From NCBI GenBank assembly GCA_003164925.1, contig PLRV01000076.1, positions 11,314-75,313 of the forward strand: DNA of 64,000 nt. Direction: 5' to 3'. The notes under the pieces were generated by a model. That model worked only from the letters and a program-made list of their open reading frames with translations. It did no database searches and was not told the DNA's origin. Below, piece after piece: positions 21,179-32,061 of this stretch (position 1 is its first letter; every line of letters starts with the position of its first letter). Source of the DNA: Caulobacteraceae bacterium. GTDB taxonomy: Bacteria; Pseudomonadota; Alphaproteobacteria; Caulobacterales; Caulobacteraceae. The position numbers and the translations under genes were made by a program.

Positions 21179-21874
21179 TCAACCCGCCACGGCCGCCGAC
21201 AAGGCCCGACGTTGGCGCGTGATCGCCTCATAGGCGGCATTGATGGCCGACGCCTTGGCGTTGGCCACCTCGACGAACTCGGCCGGCAAGCCGCGCGCAA
21301 GGGCCCTGTCGGGGTGCGCCTCGGACAGGGCGCGCCGCCAAGCGGTCTTCACGGCCGCGTCATCGGCGTCGTGGGCGACATCCAGCGCCACGTAGGGATC
21401 GCCGGGCGCGGCGCCCAGATGGGTGGCGCGCATGCGTTGGAACGTCAGGGAGCCAAGGCCGAACAGATCGGCCACCCGCTCCAGATAGGCTAACTCCTCA
21501 CGGGTGACCACGCCGTCCGCCTGGGCGATGTGGAACAGGCCGTCCAGCACATCTTCCAGCAGCCGCGGGCAGTTGCGGTAGCGCTTGGCCAAGCGCCGGG
21601 CATAGCCCTCGAAGCCCAGGGTGGTCTGCCGCGCCAACTCATATAGGCGCTCGATATTCCGTTCGGCGGCCGGATCGGGGTGAAACACTTCGGTGAAGGC
21701 GGCGAATTCATCGCGATCGGCGCGCCCATCGGCCCGGGCCAGTTTGGCGCCGAGGGCCGTCACCGCCGTGGAGAAGGCGGGGTCCTCGCCGGGTAGGCCG
21801 GGCGGGCACTGATCGCACTGAGCGTCATCCACGCGGCGGGCGGCGAGATTTGCAATGTTGCGCCAGAAGATCAT
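21179..21874 (-). CDS. TerB-DnaJ domain co-chaperone (DjlA-like)
   Basis: Probable J-domain co-chaperone. The 231-aa product has an N-terminal segment (MIFWRNIANLAARRV) and a TerB-like helical domain at about residues 45-150 (ALGAKLARADGRADRDEFAAF, IAQADGVVTREELAYLERV). A C-terminal J domain contains the HPD motif (SEAHPDRALARG). This is the TerB-J architecture of DjlA, but the N-terminal membrane anchor is weak or absent. The frame is open to 22204; the ATG at 21874 is chosen because upstream sequence overlaps the divergent 5-oxoprolinase gene. A CxxC pair (CDQC) occurs near residue 20. Confidence 0.9.
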   Translation of the reverse strand: MIFWRNIANLAARRVDDAQCDQCPPGLPGEDPAFSTAVTALGAKLARADGRADRDEFAAFTEVFHPDPAAERNIERLYELARQTTLGFEGYARRLAKRYRNCPRLLEDVLDGLFHIAQADGVVTREELAYLERVADLFGLGSLTFQRMRATHLGAAPGDPYVALDVAHDADDAAVKTAWRRALSEAHPDRALARGLPAEFVEVANAKASAINAAYEAITRQRRALSAAVAG

Positions 21875-21908
21875 GTGAGTAATCGGAGTGTAGAATTGCG
21901 GCGGCCCG

Positions 21909-24900
21909 ATGACAACCAAAATCAGCAACAAGGACGGTGGCGGATGGTCGTTCTGGATCGACCGGGGCGGCACCTTCACCGATGTGATCGGCGTAGCGTC
22001 GGACAGCGGGCTGCGCACGCTGAAACTGCCATCCGCCTCCAGCCTGTATGACGACGCCGCGGTGGAGGGCATGCGTCGCCTGCTGGGCGCAGCGGCGGGC
22101 GCGCCCTTTCCGGCCGAGCGCGTGGCGACGATCAAGATGGGCACGACGGTGGCCACCAACGCCCTGCTGGAGCGCAAGGGCGCGCGCACCCTGCTGGTGA
22201 CCACCGAGGGCTTCGGCGAGGCCCTGGAGATCGGCGATCAGGCGCGCCCGGATCTGTTCGCCCTGGACATCCATAAGCCCCAGCCCTTGCACGCCGGAAC
22301 CGTCGAGGCGCGCGAGCGGCTGGATGCGGCCGGCCAGGTCGTAATCGATCTGGATGAAACCGCCCTGGCCGGCGCCCTGAAGCGAGCCAAGGCTGAGGGC
22401 TTCGAGTCCGTCGCCGTCGCCTTCCTGCACGCCGACCTCAATCCCGCCCATGAACAGGCGGCCGGCGTCCTGGCGCGGGCGGCGGGCTTCGTCCACGTGA
22501 CCCTGTCGCACGAGGCCTCGCCCCTGCCCCGCTTCATCCCACGGGCCCGCACCGCGGTGGTCGACGCCTATCTCACCCCCGTGCTGCGGGCCTATGTGGA
22601 CCGGGTGGAGACAGCCGTGGGCGGCGCTCCGCTCTATTTCATGACCTCATCGGGCGCCCTGGTCCGGGCGCGGGCCTTTCGCGGCAAGGACGCGGTGCTG
22701 TCGGGGCCAGCGGGCGGGGCGATGGGCGCAGCGCGCACGGCGATGGACGCGGGCGCCAAGGCGGTGCTCGGCTTTGACGTGGGCGGCACCTCCACCGACG
22801 TGTGCCGCTTCGCCGGCGCGCTGGAGCGGCGCGAGGGCGTGAGGATCGCGGGCGTTGAGCTGCGCGCGCCGACGCTGGACGTGCAGACGGTGGCGGCGGG
22901 CGGCGGCTCGATCCTCAGTTATGACGGCTTTCGCGCTCGCGCCGGTCCCCACAGCGCGGGCGCCATGCCGGGTCCCGCCGCTTATGGCCGAGGCGGCCCA
23001 GCCACGGTGACCGACGCCAATCTAGTGCTAGGACGCCTGGACGCGCGCTTCTTTCCCAGCCTGTTCGGCCCCAAGGCGGATGCGCCGCTGGATGTCGAGG
23101 CCGCCCGTGCGCGCCTCGCCGAGCTGGCCGAGGCCATGGGCGCGCAGAGTCCGGAGGCCGCGGCCGAGGGCTTTGTCGCCATCACCGTGGAGCAAACCGC
23201 CCAAGCCATACGCCGCATCTCCACCGAGCGCGGGTTCGATCCGCGCAACCATGCCCTGGTCGCTTTCGGCGGGGCGGCGGGCCAGATCGCCTGTTGGACG
23301 GCCGAGGCGCTGGGCGCGCGCGAAGTGCTGTGCCCGACCCATGCCAGTCTCTTGTCCGCCTGGGGCATTGGCCAGGCCCAACTCAGCAGCCTACAGCAGG
23401 GCGGCCTGGAAGCGCCGCTGGACCCGTCCGGGCTCGCGCGCGGCGCGGCGCTGGCGCAGCGGCTGGAAGCGCGGGCCGCCGCCGCGCTTGAGGCCCAGGG
23501 CGCCAAGGCCGGGCGTGCGCAGCGGCGGCTGATGCTGCGTTACGACGGCGCGGACGCCGTGCTGCCGGCGCCGTTCGGATTGGCTGAGACCGTCCGCGCC
23601 GAATTCGAGAACGCCCATCGCCGATTGTTTGGATTCGCGGAAGCAGACCGCTCGATCCTGATCGCCAGTGTTGAAGTGGAATGCACGTCGCTCCCTTCCC
23701 CCTCGATGGGGGAAGGGCTGGGGATGGGGGTGACGCCTCCGTCGAATAGCGATGAGACGAATGAGGCGCGCCACCGCCTGGATTCCTCCAACCAAGCGGA
23801 TAGGTCACCCCCACCCCTACCCCTCCCCCATCAAGGGGGAGGGACGCTTTATGCCAACGGCCATGCTCACGACGTCCCCATCGTCAACGCCGCCGACTTC
23901 ACCGAAATCGACGGCCCCGCGCTCATCATCCGCGGGGACACCCAGATCGCTCTGGCGCCGGGATGGAGGGCCAGGCGCGAAGACGACGGATTGATCCGGC
24001 TGACGCAGGTGGTCGCCGCCAAGGTCCAGCCCGAAGCCGCCGATCGCCCAGATCCGGTGACGCTGGAGCTGTTCAACCGCCGCTTCATGGGCGTGGCCGA
24101 GGCCATGGGCGCGGCGCTGGAGCGTACGGCCCATTCCGTCAACATCAAGGAGCGGCTGGACTTCTCCTGCGCCCTGTTCGATGCGGATGGGGGACTGGTG
24201 GCCAACGCCCCCCACATGCCGGTGCATCTGGGCTCCATGGGCGCCAGCGTGAAGGCCGTAAAGGCGCGCCACCCCAAGCTCGCGCCTGGCGACGCCTTCG
24301 CCCTGAACAACCCCTACGCGGGCGGCACGCATCTACCCGACGTGACCGTGGTGGTCCCGGTGTTCATGCCAGTGCTCGAGCCAGCGCTCGGGCCCGGAAA
24401 CGAGGGAGCGCCGCCGGCCTTCTACCTGGCCGCGCGAGGCCACCACGCCGATATCGGCGGCGTGCAGCCCGGGTCCATGCCGCCCTTTTCGCGCACCATC
24501 GCCGAGGAAGGAGTGCTGCTGGACGCCCTGCCGATCATGAAGGGCGGCGTGCTTCTGGAAGCCGAAATCCGAGCCGCATTGGCCGCCGGACCCTGGCCCG
24601 CCCGGTCGCCGGACCGCAACCTGGCGGACCTGAAGGCTCAGCTCGCCGCCTGCCAGGCCGGAGGCGCGGCCGTGGCCGCGATGATCGAGACGCATGGCTC
24701 CGCCGCCGTGGCCCGCTACATGGGTTTTGTGCAGGACAATGCCGAGGCCTGCGTGCGGCGGGCCATCGGGCGGCTGAAGGACGGGCGGGCGCGCGTCCCG
24801 ATGGATGGCGGGGCGCAAATCTGCGTGCGCATCACGGTGGACGCCGAGACCTGCGAGGCGGTGCTGGACTTTACCGGCACCAGTCAGATCCAACCGAACA

Positions 24901-25613
24901 ACTTCAACGCGCCCACCGCCATCGTCCACGCTGCGGCGCTCTATGTGTTCCGCACCTTGGCGGACGACGACATTCCGCTGAACGCGGGGTGCCTGAAACC
25001 GCTGAAGATCGTGGTGCCGCAAGGCTGCATGCTCGCGCCCGTCCCGCCCGCTGCGGTGGTGGCCGGCAATGTGGAGACCAGTCAGCACGTGGTGGACGCG
25101 CTGTATCAAGCGCTGGGAATGATGGCCAACGCCCAGGGCACCATGAACAACTTCACCTTCGGCGACGAGGAGCGGCAGTACTACGAGACCCTGTGCGGCG
25201 GCGCGGGCGCCACGGCCGGCGCCCCCGGCGCCTCGGCCGTGCATACGCACATGACCAATTCACGGCTGACCGATCCGGAAATCCTGGAGCGGCGCTTCGC
25301 CGTGCGCCTGGAACGGTTCGGCGTGCGCCGCGGCTCGGGGGGGGCCGGCGCCCACGCCGGCGGAGACGGCATCGTGCGGCGGTTGCGGTTTCTTGAGCCT
25401 ATGCAGGCCGCGCTCTTGTCGACTCGCCGGACGACCGCGCCGCAGGGCCTTGCCGGCGGCCGAGCCGCCCGATCCGGCCATCAGTGTTTGATAAGCGCTT
25501 CGGGCGAGGTTAAGGACTTGCCAGGCTGCTTTTCCATATCCGTGGCCGCAGGCGAAGCGATCGAAATCCTAACCCCGGGGGGAGGCGGATACGGCGCGGC
25601 CGCCGCACTGTGA
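21909..25613 (+). CDS. 5-oxoprolinase (fused hydantoinase A/B)
   Basis: ATP-dependent hydrolase family opening 5-oxoproline to glutamate, or a related hydantoinase. The 1234-aa protein fuses a HyuA-like half and a HyuB-like half. The first has an N-terminal phosphate-binding motif WIDRGGTFTDVIG and LGFDVGGTSTDVCRF near residue 290. The second half, from about residue 715 (TLELFNRRFMGVAEAMG), includes ERLDFSCALFD and TNSRLTDPEILE. Between them about 52 residues (594-646, starting near SLPSPSMGEGLGMG) derive from a palindromic DNA repeat inserted without breaking the frame. Divergent from the TerB-J gene with 34 bp between starts. Confidence 0.93.
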   Translation: MTTKISNKDGGGWSFWIDRGGTFTDVIGVASDSGLRTLKLPSASSLYDDAAVEGMRRLLGAAAGAPFPAERVATIKMGTTVATNALLERKGARTLLVTTEGFGEALEIGDQARPDLFALDIHKPQPLHAGTVEARERLDAAGQVVIDLDETALAGALKRAKAEGFESVAVAFLHADLNPAHEQAAGVLARAAGFVHVTLSHEASPLPRFIPRARTAVVDAYLTPVLRAYVDRVETAVGGAPLYFMTSSGALVRARAFRGKDAVLSGPAGGAMGAARTAMDAGAKAVLGFDVGGTSTDVCRFAGALERREGVRIAGVELRAPTLDVQTVAAGGGSILSYDGFRARAGPHSAGAMPGPAAYGRGGPATVTDANLVLGRLDARFFPSLFGPKADAPLDVEAARARLAELAEAMGAQSPEAAAEGFVAITVEQTAQAIRRISTERGFDPRNHALVAFGGAAGQIACWTAEALGAREVLCPTHASLLSAWGIGQAQLSSLQQGGLEAPLDPSGLARGAALAQRLEARAAAALEAQGAKAGRAQRRLMLRYDGADAVLPAPFGLAETVRAEFENAHRRLFGFAEADRSILIASVEVECTSLPSPSMGEGLGMGVTPPSNSDETNEARHRLDSSNQADRSPPPLPLPHQGGGTLYANGHAHDVPIVNAADFTEIDGPALIIRGDTQIALAPGWRARREDDGLIRLTQVVAAKVQPEAADRPDPVTLELFNRRFMGVAEAMGAALERTAHSVNIKERLDFSCALFDADGGLVANAPHMPVHLGSMGASVKAVKARHPKLAPGDAFALNNPYAGGTHLPDVTVVVPVFMPVLEPALGPGNEGAPPAFYLAARGHHADIGGVQPGSMPPFSRTIAEEGVLLDALPIMKGGVLLEAEIRAALAAGPWPARSPDRNLADLKAQLAACQAGGAAVAAMIETHGSAAVARYMGFVQDNAEACVRRAIGRLKDGRARVPMDGGAQICVRITVDAETCEAVLDFTGTSQIQPNNFNAPTAIVHAAALYVFRTLADDDIPLNAGCLKPLKIVVPQGCMLAPVPPAAVVAGNVETSQHVVDALYQALGMMANAQGTMNNFTFGDEERQYYETLCGGAGATAGAPGASAVHTHMTNSRLTDPEILERRFAVRLERFGVRRGSGGAGAHAGGDGIVRRLRFLEPMQAALLSTRRTTAPQGLAGGRAARSGHQCLISASGEVKDLPGCFSISVAAGEAIEILTPGGGGYGAAAAL
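23691..23844. repeat. Palindromic repeat inserted in frame in the 5-oxoprolinase gene
   Basis: Two arms of about 42 bp (23691-23734 and 23804-23844) are inverted copies, each built of CCCCCT-GATGGGGGA type hairpins followed by GGGG-rich sequence ending GTGAC. A loop of about 68 bp separates them. The whole unit is translated as low-complexity Pro/Gly/Ser-rich sequence in the linker between the HyuA and HyuB halves. Confidence 0.8.
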
Positions 25614-25632
25614 GCACCAAGGAAGGACCTCG

Positions 25633-26331
25633 ATGCTGCTTGTTTCCCTATTCGCCCTGGCTCTGACGGGCGCCGACGCCGCTCCCCCGCCGGCCGCCGC
25701 TGAATCGACCGCGACCCTTGTCCAACCGGCCGCTCCGACCTCAAAGCCCGAACCCTTCACACCAGCCCCCGATGAGCCCTGGCCCGTCGGCGCCCCCCAC
25801 GACGATTACGGCTTCGTATCCTGGTGCTACGGCGCCCTGGCCGGACACATGCAGCTGTACAAGGTCGTCAAGCCCGAGCTCGACAAGTTGCCCGACAGCA
25901 ACCCCAAGGAAACAGCCGACCTCGACGCCGAACAGATGAAGGCCGGCACGGAATATCTGGCCCTGTATAAGCGCGCCATGGAGACGGCGGAAAAGGCCAG
26001 CCCACAGCCGATCAATGTGCGCGGCGCCCAGGCGGTGAAATCCGGCGCCGCCATCTGGGCCCCGGCCGAGGAAGCCGAGCCCAAGACCCGCATGTGGTCC
26101 TATCTGAGCTGGGACCTGCCAGGCCGCTGCGAGACCACCGCCGAGAAACTATACGAGAAGTCGCTGCTGTCGGCCCAGGCCCTGGGGATCACCATCGACG
26201 ATCCGGCCGATGCGCAGAAGACCGCCGCCGCCTCAACCGCCGTCCAGCCGGCGTCGCCAGCCACGCCCACGCCCGCCGCCGCCGCGCCCGAAACAACGAC
26301 GCCCGCCGTGACCTTACCGAGCGTCCAGTAG
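25633..26331 (+). CDS. Secreted Ala/Pro-rich hypothetical protein
   Basis: A 232-aa protein with a signal peptide (MLLVSLFALALTGADA). Ala/Pro-rich N- and C-terminal tails flank a compact central domain at about residues 50-190. That domain contains two conserved-looking cysteines (VSWCYGALAGHMQLY and PGRCETTAEKLY). I do not recognise the family. It starts 19 bp after the 5-oxoprolinase stop, with an AAGGAAGGA ribosome site. Its stop is 3 bp from the convergent metH stop, so the two transcripts must overlap. Confidence 0.75.
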   Translation: MLLVSLFALALTGADAAPPPAAAESTATLVQPAAPTSKPEPFTPAPDEPWPVGAPHDDYGFVSWCYGALAGHMQLYKVVKPELDKLPDSNPKETADLDAEQMKAGTEYLALYKRAMETAEKASPQPINVRGAQAVKSGAAIWAPAEEAEPKTRMWSYLSWDLPGRCETTAEKLYEKSLLSAQALGITIDDPADAQKTAAASTAVQPASPATPTPAAAAPETTTPAVTLPSVQ

Positions 26332-26334
26332 CGT

Positions 26335-28976
<2,642 letters not shown>

Positions 28977-28980
<4 letters not shown>

Positions 28981-30038
28981 GCCAACTCAAACGGTTCGAG
29001 GCCCGAGAGCCGCAGCGCCTTGGGCCGCTCGGGAATGGCGCGCGGCTTGATCCCCGCCACCGCTTCGGCCACGTGGCGGATGTGGTCCGGCGTAGTGCCG
29101 CAGCAGCCGCCCAGGATGTTGACCAGACCCTCCTGCGCCCACTCGTGCAGCAGATGGGCGGTCTGGTGCGGCTCCTCGTCGTACTGGCCCATGGCGTTGG
29201 GCAGGCCGGCGTTGGGGTAGGCGGCCACCAGGGTGTCGGCGATGCGCGACATCTCGGCGATGTGCGGCCGCATCAGCTCGGCGCCCAGGGCGCAGTTGAA
29301 GCCCACGGCGAAGGGCTTGGCGTGGCGCACGCTGTTCCAGAAGCCCTCGACCGTCTGGCCGGTGAGGGTGCGCCCGGAGCGGTCGGTAATGGTGCCGGAA
29401 ATCCAGATCGGCAGGGGCTCCAGGCCGTCGTCCTCCAGATCCAGAATCGCCTTCAGCGCCGCCTTGGCGTTGAGCGTGTCGAAGATCGTCTCCACCAGGA
29501 ACAGGTCCACGCCGCCCTCGTGCAAGGCCAGCACCTGTTCGCGGTAAGCGGCGTAGACCTGATCGAAGGTCACCGCCCGCGCCGCCGGATCGTTCACGTC
29601 CGGCGAGATGGACAAGGTGCGATTCAGGGGGCCGATGGCGCCGGCCAGAAAGCGCGGCTTATGCGGCTCCTTGGCGGTCCAGCGGTCGGCGCTCTCGCGG
29701 CCCAGACGCGCGGCGGCGAGGTTGAGGTCGCGCACGGCGCTTTCCAGGGCGTAGTCGGCCTGGGCGATGGCGGTGGAGGAGAAGGTGTTGGTCTCGCTGA
29801 TGTCGGCGCCCGCCGCGTAATAGGCGTCATGCAAGCTGGTGACGATGTCGGGCCGAGTCAGGCACAACAGGTCGTTGTTGCCCTTCAGGGGATCGGGATG
29901 ATCCTTGAAGCGGTCGCCGCGGAAGTCCGCTTCGGTCAGGGTCTCGCGCTGGATCATCACCCCCCAGGAGCCATCCAGGATCAGCACGCGCTCGCGAGCG
30001 GCCGCCTTGAGGGCGGCGATACGGTCGGCCCGGGTCAT
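28977..30038 (-). CDS. Homocysteine S-methyltransferase domain protein (MetH N-terminal module)
   Basis: A 353-aa zinc-dependent homocysteine-binding module acting with the separate MetH chain. Zinc ligands are Cys in GFNCALG and the Cys pair in [12 protein letters not shown] near the C-terminus. The N-terminus [11 protein letters not shown] matches MetH HCY domains (DGAMGTMIQ). The ATG at 30038 overlaps the metF stop by 4 bp; the longer frame to 30164 is a shadow over metF. It could act alone on another methyl donor, but coupling to metH makes the split methionine synthase much more likely. Confidence 0.94.
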
Positions 30039-30964
30039 GGCGCGGTGGTCTCCTCGGCGGGCGCGCTGACGCCCAGCACCCGGCAGATGGCGTAGACCAA
30101 GTCCGCCCGGTTCAGGGTGTAGAAGTGGAAGTCGGTAAAGCCCCGCTCCTCCAGCTCCGCGCACATCTCACAGGCCACGGAGGCGGCGATCAGCCGGCGG
30201 GTGTCGGGGTCGTCGTCCAGGCCGTTGAACAGGCGGTGCAGCCAGGGCGGCAGGCGCGCCTGGCAAAGCTCGGCCATGCGCACCAGGCCCTTGAAATTGG
30301 TCACCGGCATGACGCCCGGAACGATGGGGATAGTCACGCCCGCCGCGCGCGCCCGGTCCACGAAGCGCAGGAAGGCGTCGATGTCGAAGAACACCTGGCT
30401 GATGGCGCGGGTGGCCCCGGCGTCGACCTTGGCCTTGAGCACGTCAATATCGTGGTCGATCGACGGGCTTTCTGGGTGCTTCTCCGGATAGCAGCCCACC
30501 GATATCTCGAAGGGGGCGATACGGGTGATGGCCGCGGTCAGCTCAGTGGCGTTGGCGTAGCCGTCCGTAGGCGGAACATAGGCCCCGCCCACCTGCCCTG
30601 GCGGATCGCCGCGCAGGGCCACGATGTGGCGCACGCCCGCGTCCCAGTAGTCGCGAATCACGCTGTCCACCTCCTGGCGCGTGGCGGCGACGCAGGTCAG
30701 ATGGGCCGCAGGGGTCAAGGTCGTCTCGGTCAGGATGCGCTGCACCGTGCGATGGGTGCGCTCGCGGGTCGAACCGCCGGCGCCGTAGGTGACGGAGACG
30801 AACTGCGGCGACAAAGGCTCCAGCCGACGGATCGCCTGCCACAGGCTATCTTCCGATTGCGGAGTCTTGGGCGGAAAAAACTCGAATGACACCCGCACCT
30901 TGGACTGGCGCGCGCCCAGCCGGGCCTGGACGCCGACGGTGTTTGCGATATCGGCGGGATTCAT
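30035..30964 (-). CDS. metF: 5,10-methylenetetrahydrofolate reductase
   Basis: FAD enzyme reducing 5,10-methylene-THF to 5-methyl-THF, the methyl donor for the MetH pair downstream. The 309-aa product has the family motifs [27 protein letters not shown] and [12 protein letters not shown]. It is overlapped by 4 bp on both sides, by the regulator upstream and the homocysteine domain gene downstream. Confidence 0.97.
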   Translation of the reverse strand: MNPADIANTVGVQARLGARQSKVRVSFEFFPPKTPQSEDSLWQAIRRLEPLSPQFVSVTYGAGGSTRERTHRTVQRILTETTLTPAAHLTCVAATRQEVDSVIRDYWDAGVRHIVALRGDPPGQVGGAYVPPTDGYANATELTAAITRIAPFEISVGCYPEKHPESPSIDHDIDVLKAKVDAGATRAISQVFFDIDAFLRFVDRARAAGVTIPIVPGVMPVTNFKGLVRMAELCQARLPPWLHRLFNGLDDDPDTRRLIAASVACEMCAELEERGFTDFHFYTLNRADLVYAICRVLGVSAPAEETTAP

Positions 30965-31947
30965 GCCGCGCTCCTTTGGTCCTGGCCAGTCTTGTTTGGG
31001 AGGGCGCGTCCGCCGCTCCAGATATGGACGGTCAAGCCGTCCGCCTTGGAGGGGGGCAAATCGAAGCGGCCCAGCAGAGAAAGGCCGGCGCCCTCCAGCC
31101 AGCGTTTGATCTCCTCGTCGGAGAAGCCCAGGCGACGGTGCTGATGCTGTTCGCGCAGAAACTCAAGGCGATGGGGCGCGAAATCGGCAATGATCAGCCG
31201 CCCGCCCGGCGCCACCAGGCGCGCGGCCTCGGCGACCGCGGCGGCCGGGTCCGACAGGTAGTGCAGCACCTGATGCACCACCACCAGGTCGGCGTGGGCT
31301 GAGGGAAGGCGCGTCGAGAAGATATCGCCGTGACGCAGCTCGCAGTGGGTCAACCCCGCCTTAGCGGTCTGATCGCGAGCGATGTTGAGCATCTGCTGGG
31401 ACAGATCAAGGCCGAGCGCGGTGTGCGCCAGGGGTCCGAACAGGGCCAGCATGCGCCCCGAACCGGAGCCCAGGTCGATCAACCGCTGGAACGGGCCTGG
31501 CCCCGCCGCCTGCAGCAGGGCGGCCTCCACATCGGCCTCATCCACGTAGAGCGAGCGCATCTCGTCCCAACGGGCCGCGTTACGAGCGAAATAGGCCGCC
31601 GCTTCGTCCGAGCGGGCGGCCTGCACCTCGGTCAGGCGTTCAGCGTCACGCGCCAAGGCGGAGTCGTCTGGGTCCACCAGGGCGAGCAGAGCCTGAACCG
31701 CCGCCCGCGGCTTGGCCTCGCCGGTCAGACGATAGAACACCCAGGCGCCGTCGGGAAAGCGTTCGGCCAGGCCCGCTTCGACCAGAAGCTTCAAATGACG
31801 CGAGACGCGCGGCTGGCTCTGATCCAGAATGTGCGACAGTTCCATCACGGCCAATTCGCCGCGCGCGAGCAGGGCCAGGATGCGCAGGCGCGAGGGCTCG
31901 CCGGCGGCGCGCAGAATCTCGATCGCTTGATCGGCCTTCATCGTCAT
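30961..31947 (-). CDS. ArsR-type regulator fused to SAM-dependent methyltransferase (SahR-like)
   Basis: A 328-aa regulator with an N-terminal ArsR winged helix (about residues 5-95, with the recognition helix SQPRVSRHLKLL). A C-terminal class I methyltransferase fold has motif I IDLGSGSGRML near residue 158. Fused proteins of this kind head metF/metH operons in alphaproteobacteria and resemble SahR, which senses S-adenosylhomocysteine. No ArsR metal-binding Cys cluster is seen, in keeping with a metabolite ligand. It is the first gene of a four-gene overlapping operon, and a perfect palindrome lies 8 bp before its start. ATG at 31947 or the ATG two codons later could be used. Confidence 0.9.
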   Translation of the reverse strand: MTMKADQAIEILRAAGEPSRLRILALLARGELAVMELSHILDQSQPRVSRHLKLLVEAGLAERFPDGAWVFYRLTGEAKPRAAVQALLALVDPDDSALARDAERLTEVQAARSDEAAAYFARNAARWDEMRSLYVDEADVEAALLQAAGPGPFQRLIDLGSGSGRMLALFGPLAHTALGLDLSQQMLNIARDQTAKAGLTHCELRHGDIFSTRLPSAHADLVVVHQVLHYLSDPAAAVAEAARLVAPGGRLIIADFAPHRLEFLREQHQHRRLGFSDEEIKRWLEGAGLSLLGRFDLPPSKADGLTVHIWSGGRALPNKTGQDQRSAA

Positions 31948-31954
31948 GGATCAT

Positions 31955-31970
31955 ATAAAGATATCTTTAT
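31955..31970. promoter_or_regulatory. Perfect palindromic operator of the methionine operon
   Basis: ATAAAGATATCTTTAT is a perfect 16-bp palindrome ending 8 bp before the regulator start codon. It resembles the AT-rich dyads bound by ArsR-family methionine-cycle regulators of the SahR type. A further CTTTAT half-site follows at 31973-31978. Binding would block the ribosome site and promoter of the operon. Confidence 0.75.
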
Positions 31971-32061
31971 GTCTTTATGTCAAGTTGGCTCAGTGATGAG
32001 CGGGCCTGGCCATTTGGCCAGTTAAAAGATTGTTGGCGTCTGGCTGCCATAACTGGACCAT

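Noticed and set aside
23963..25396. A 477-codon frame inside the 5-oxoprolinase gene
   Set aside because: It is a same-strand shadow, extremely Arg/Gly-rich, with no motif; the 5-oxoprolinase frame has full HyuB similarity.
32006..32021. CTGGCCATTTGGCCAG palindrome before the hybrid kinase as an operator or terminator
   Set aside because: It is a perfect dyad, but TGGCCA palindromes are frequent in GC-rich DNA and no T-run or known regulator supports a role.
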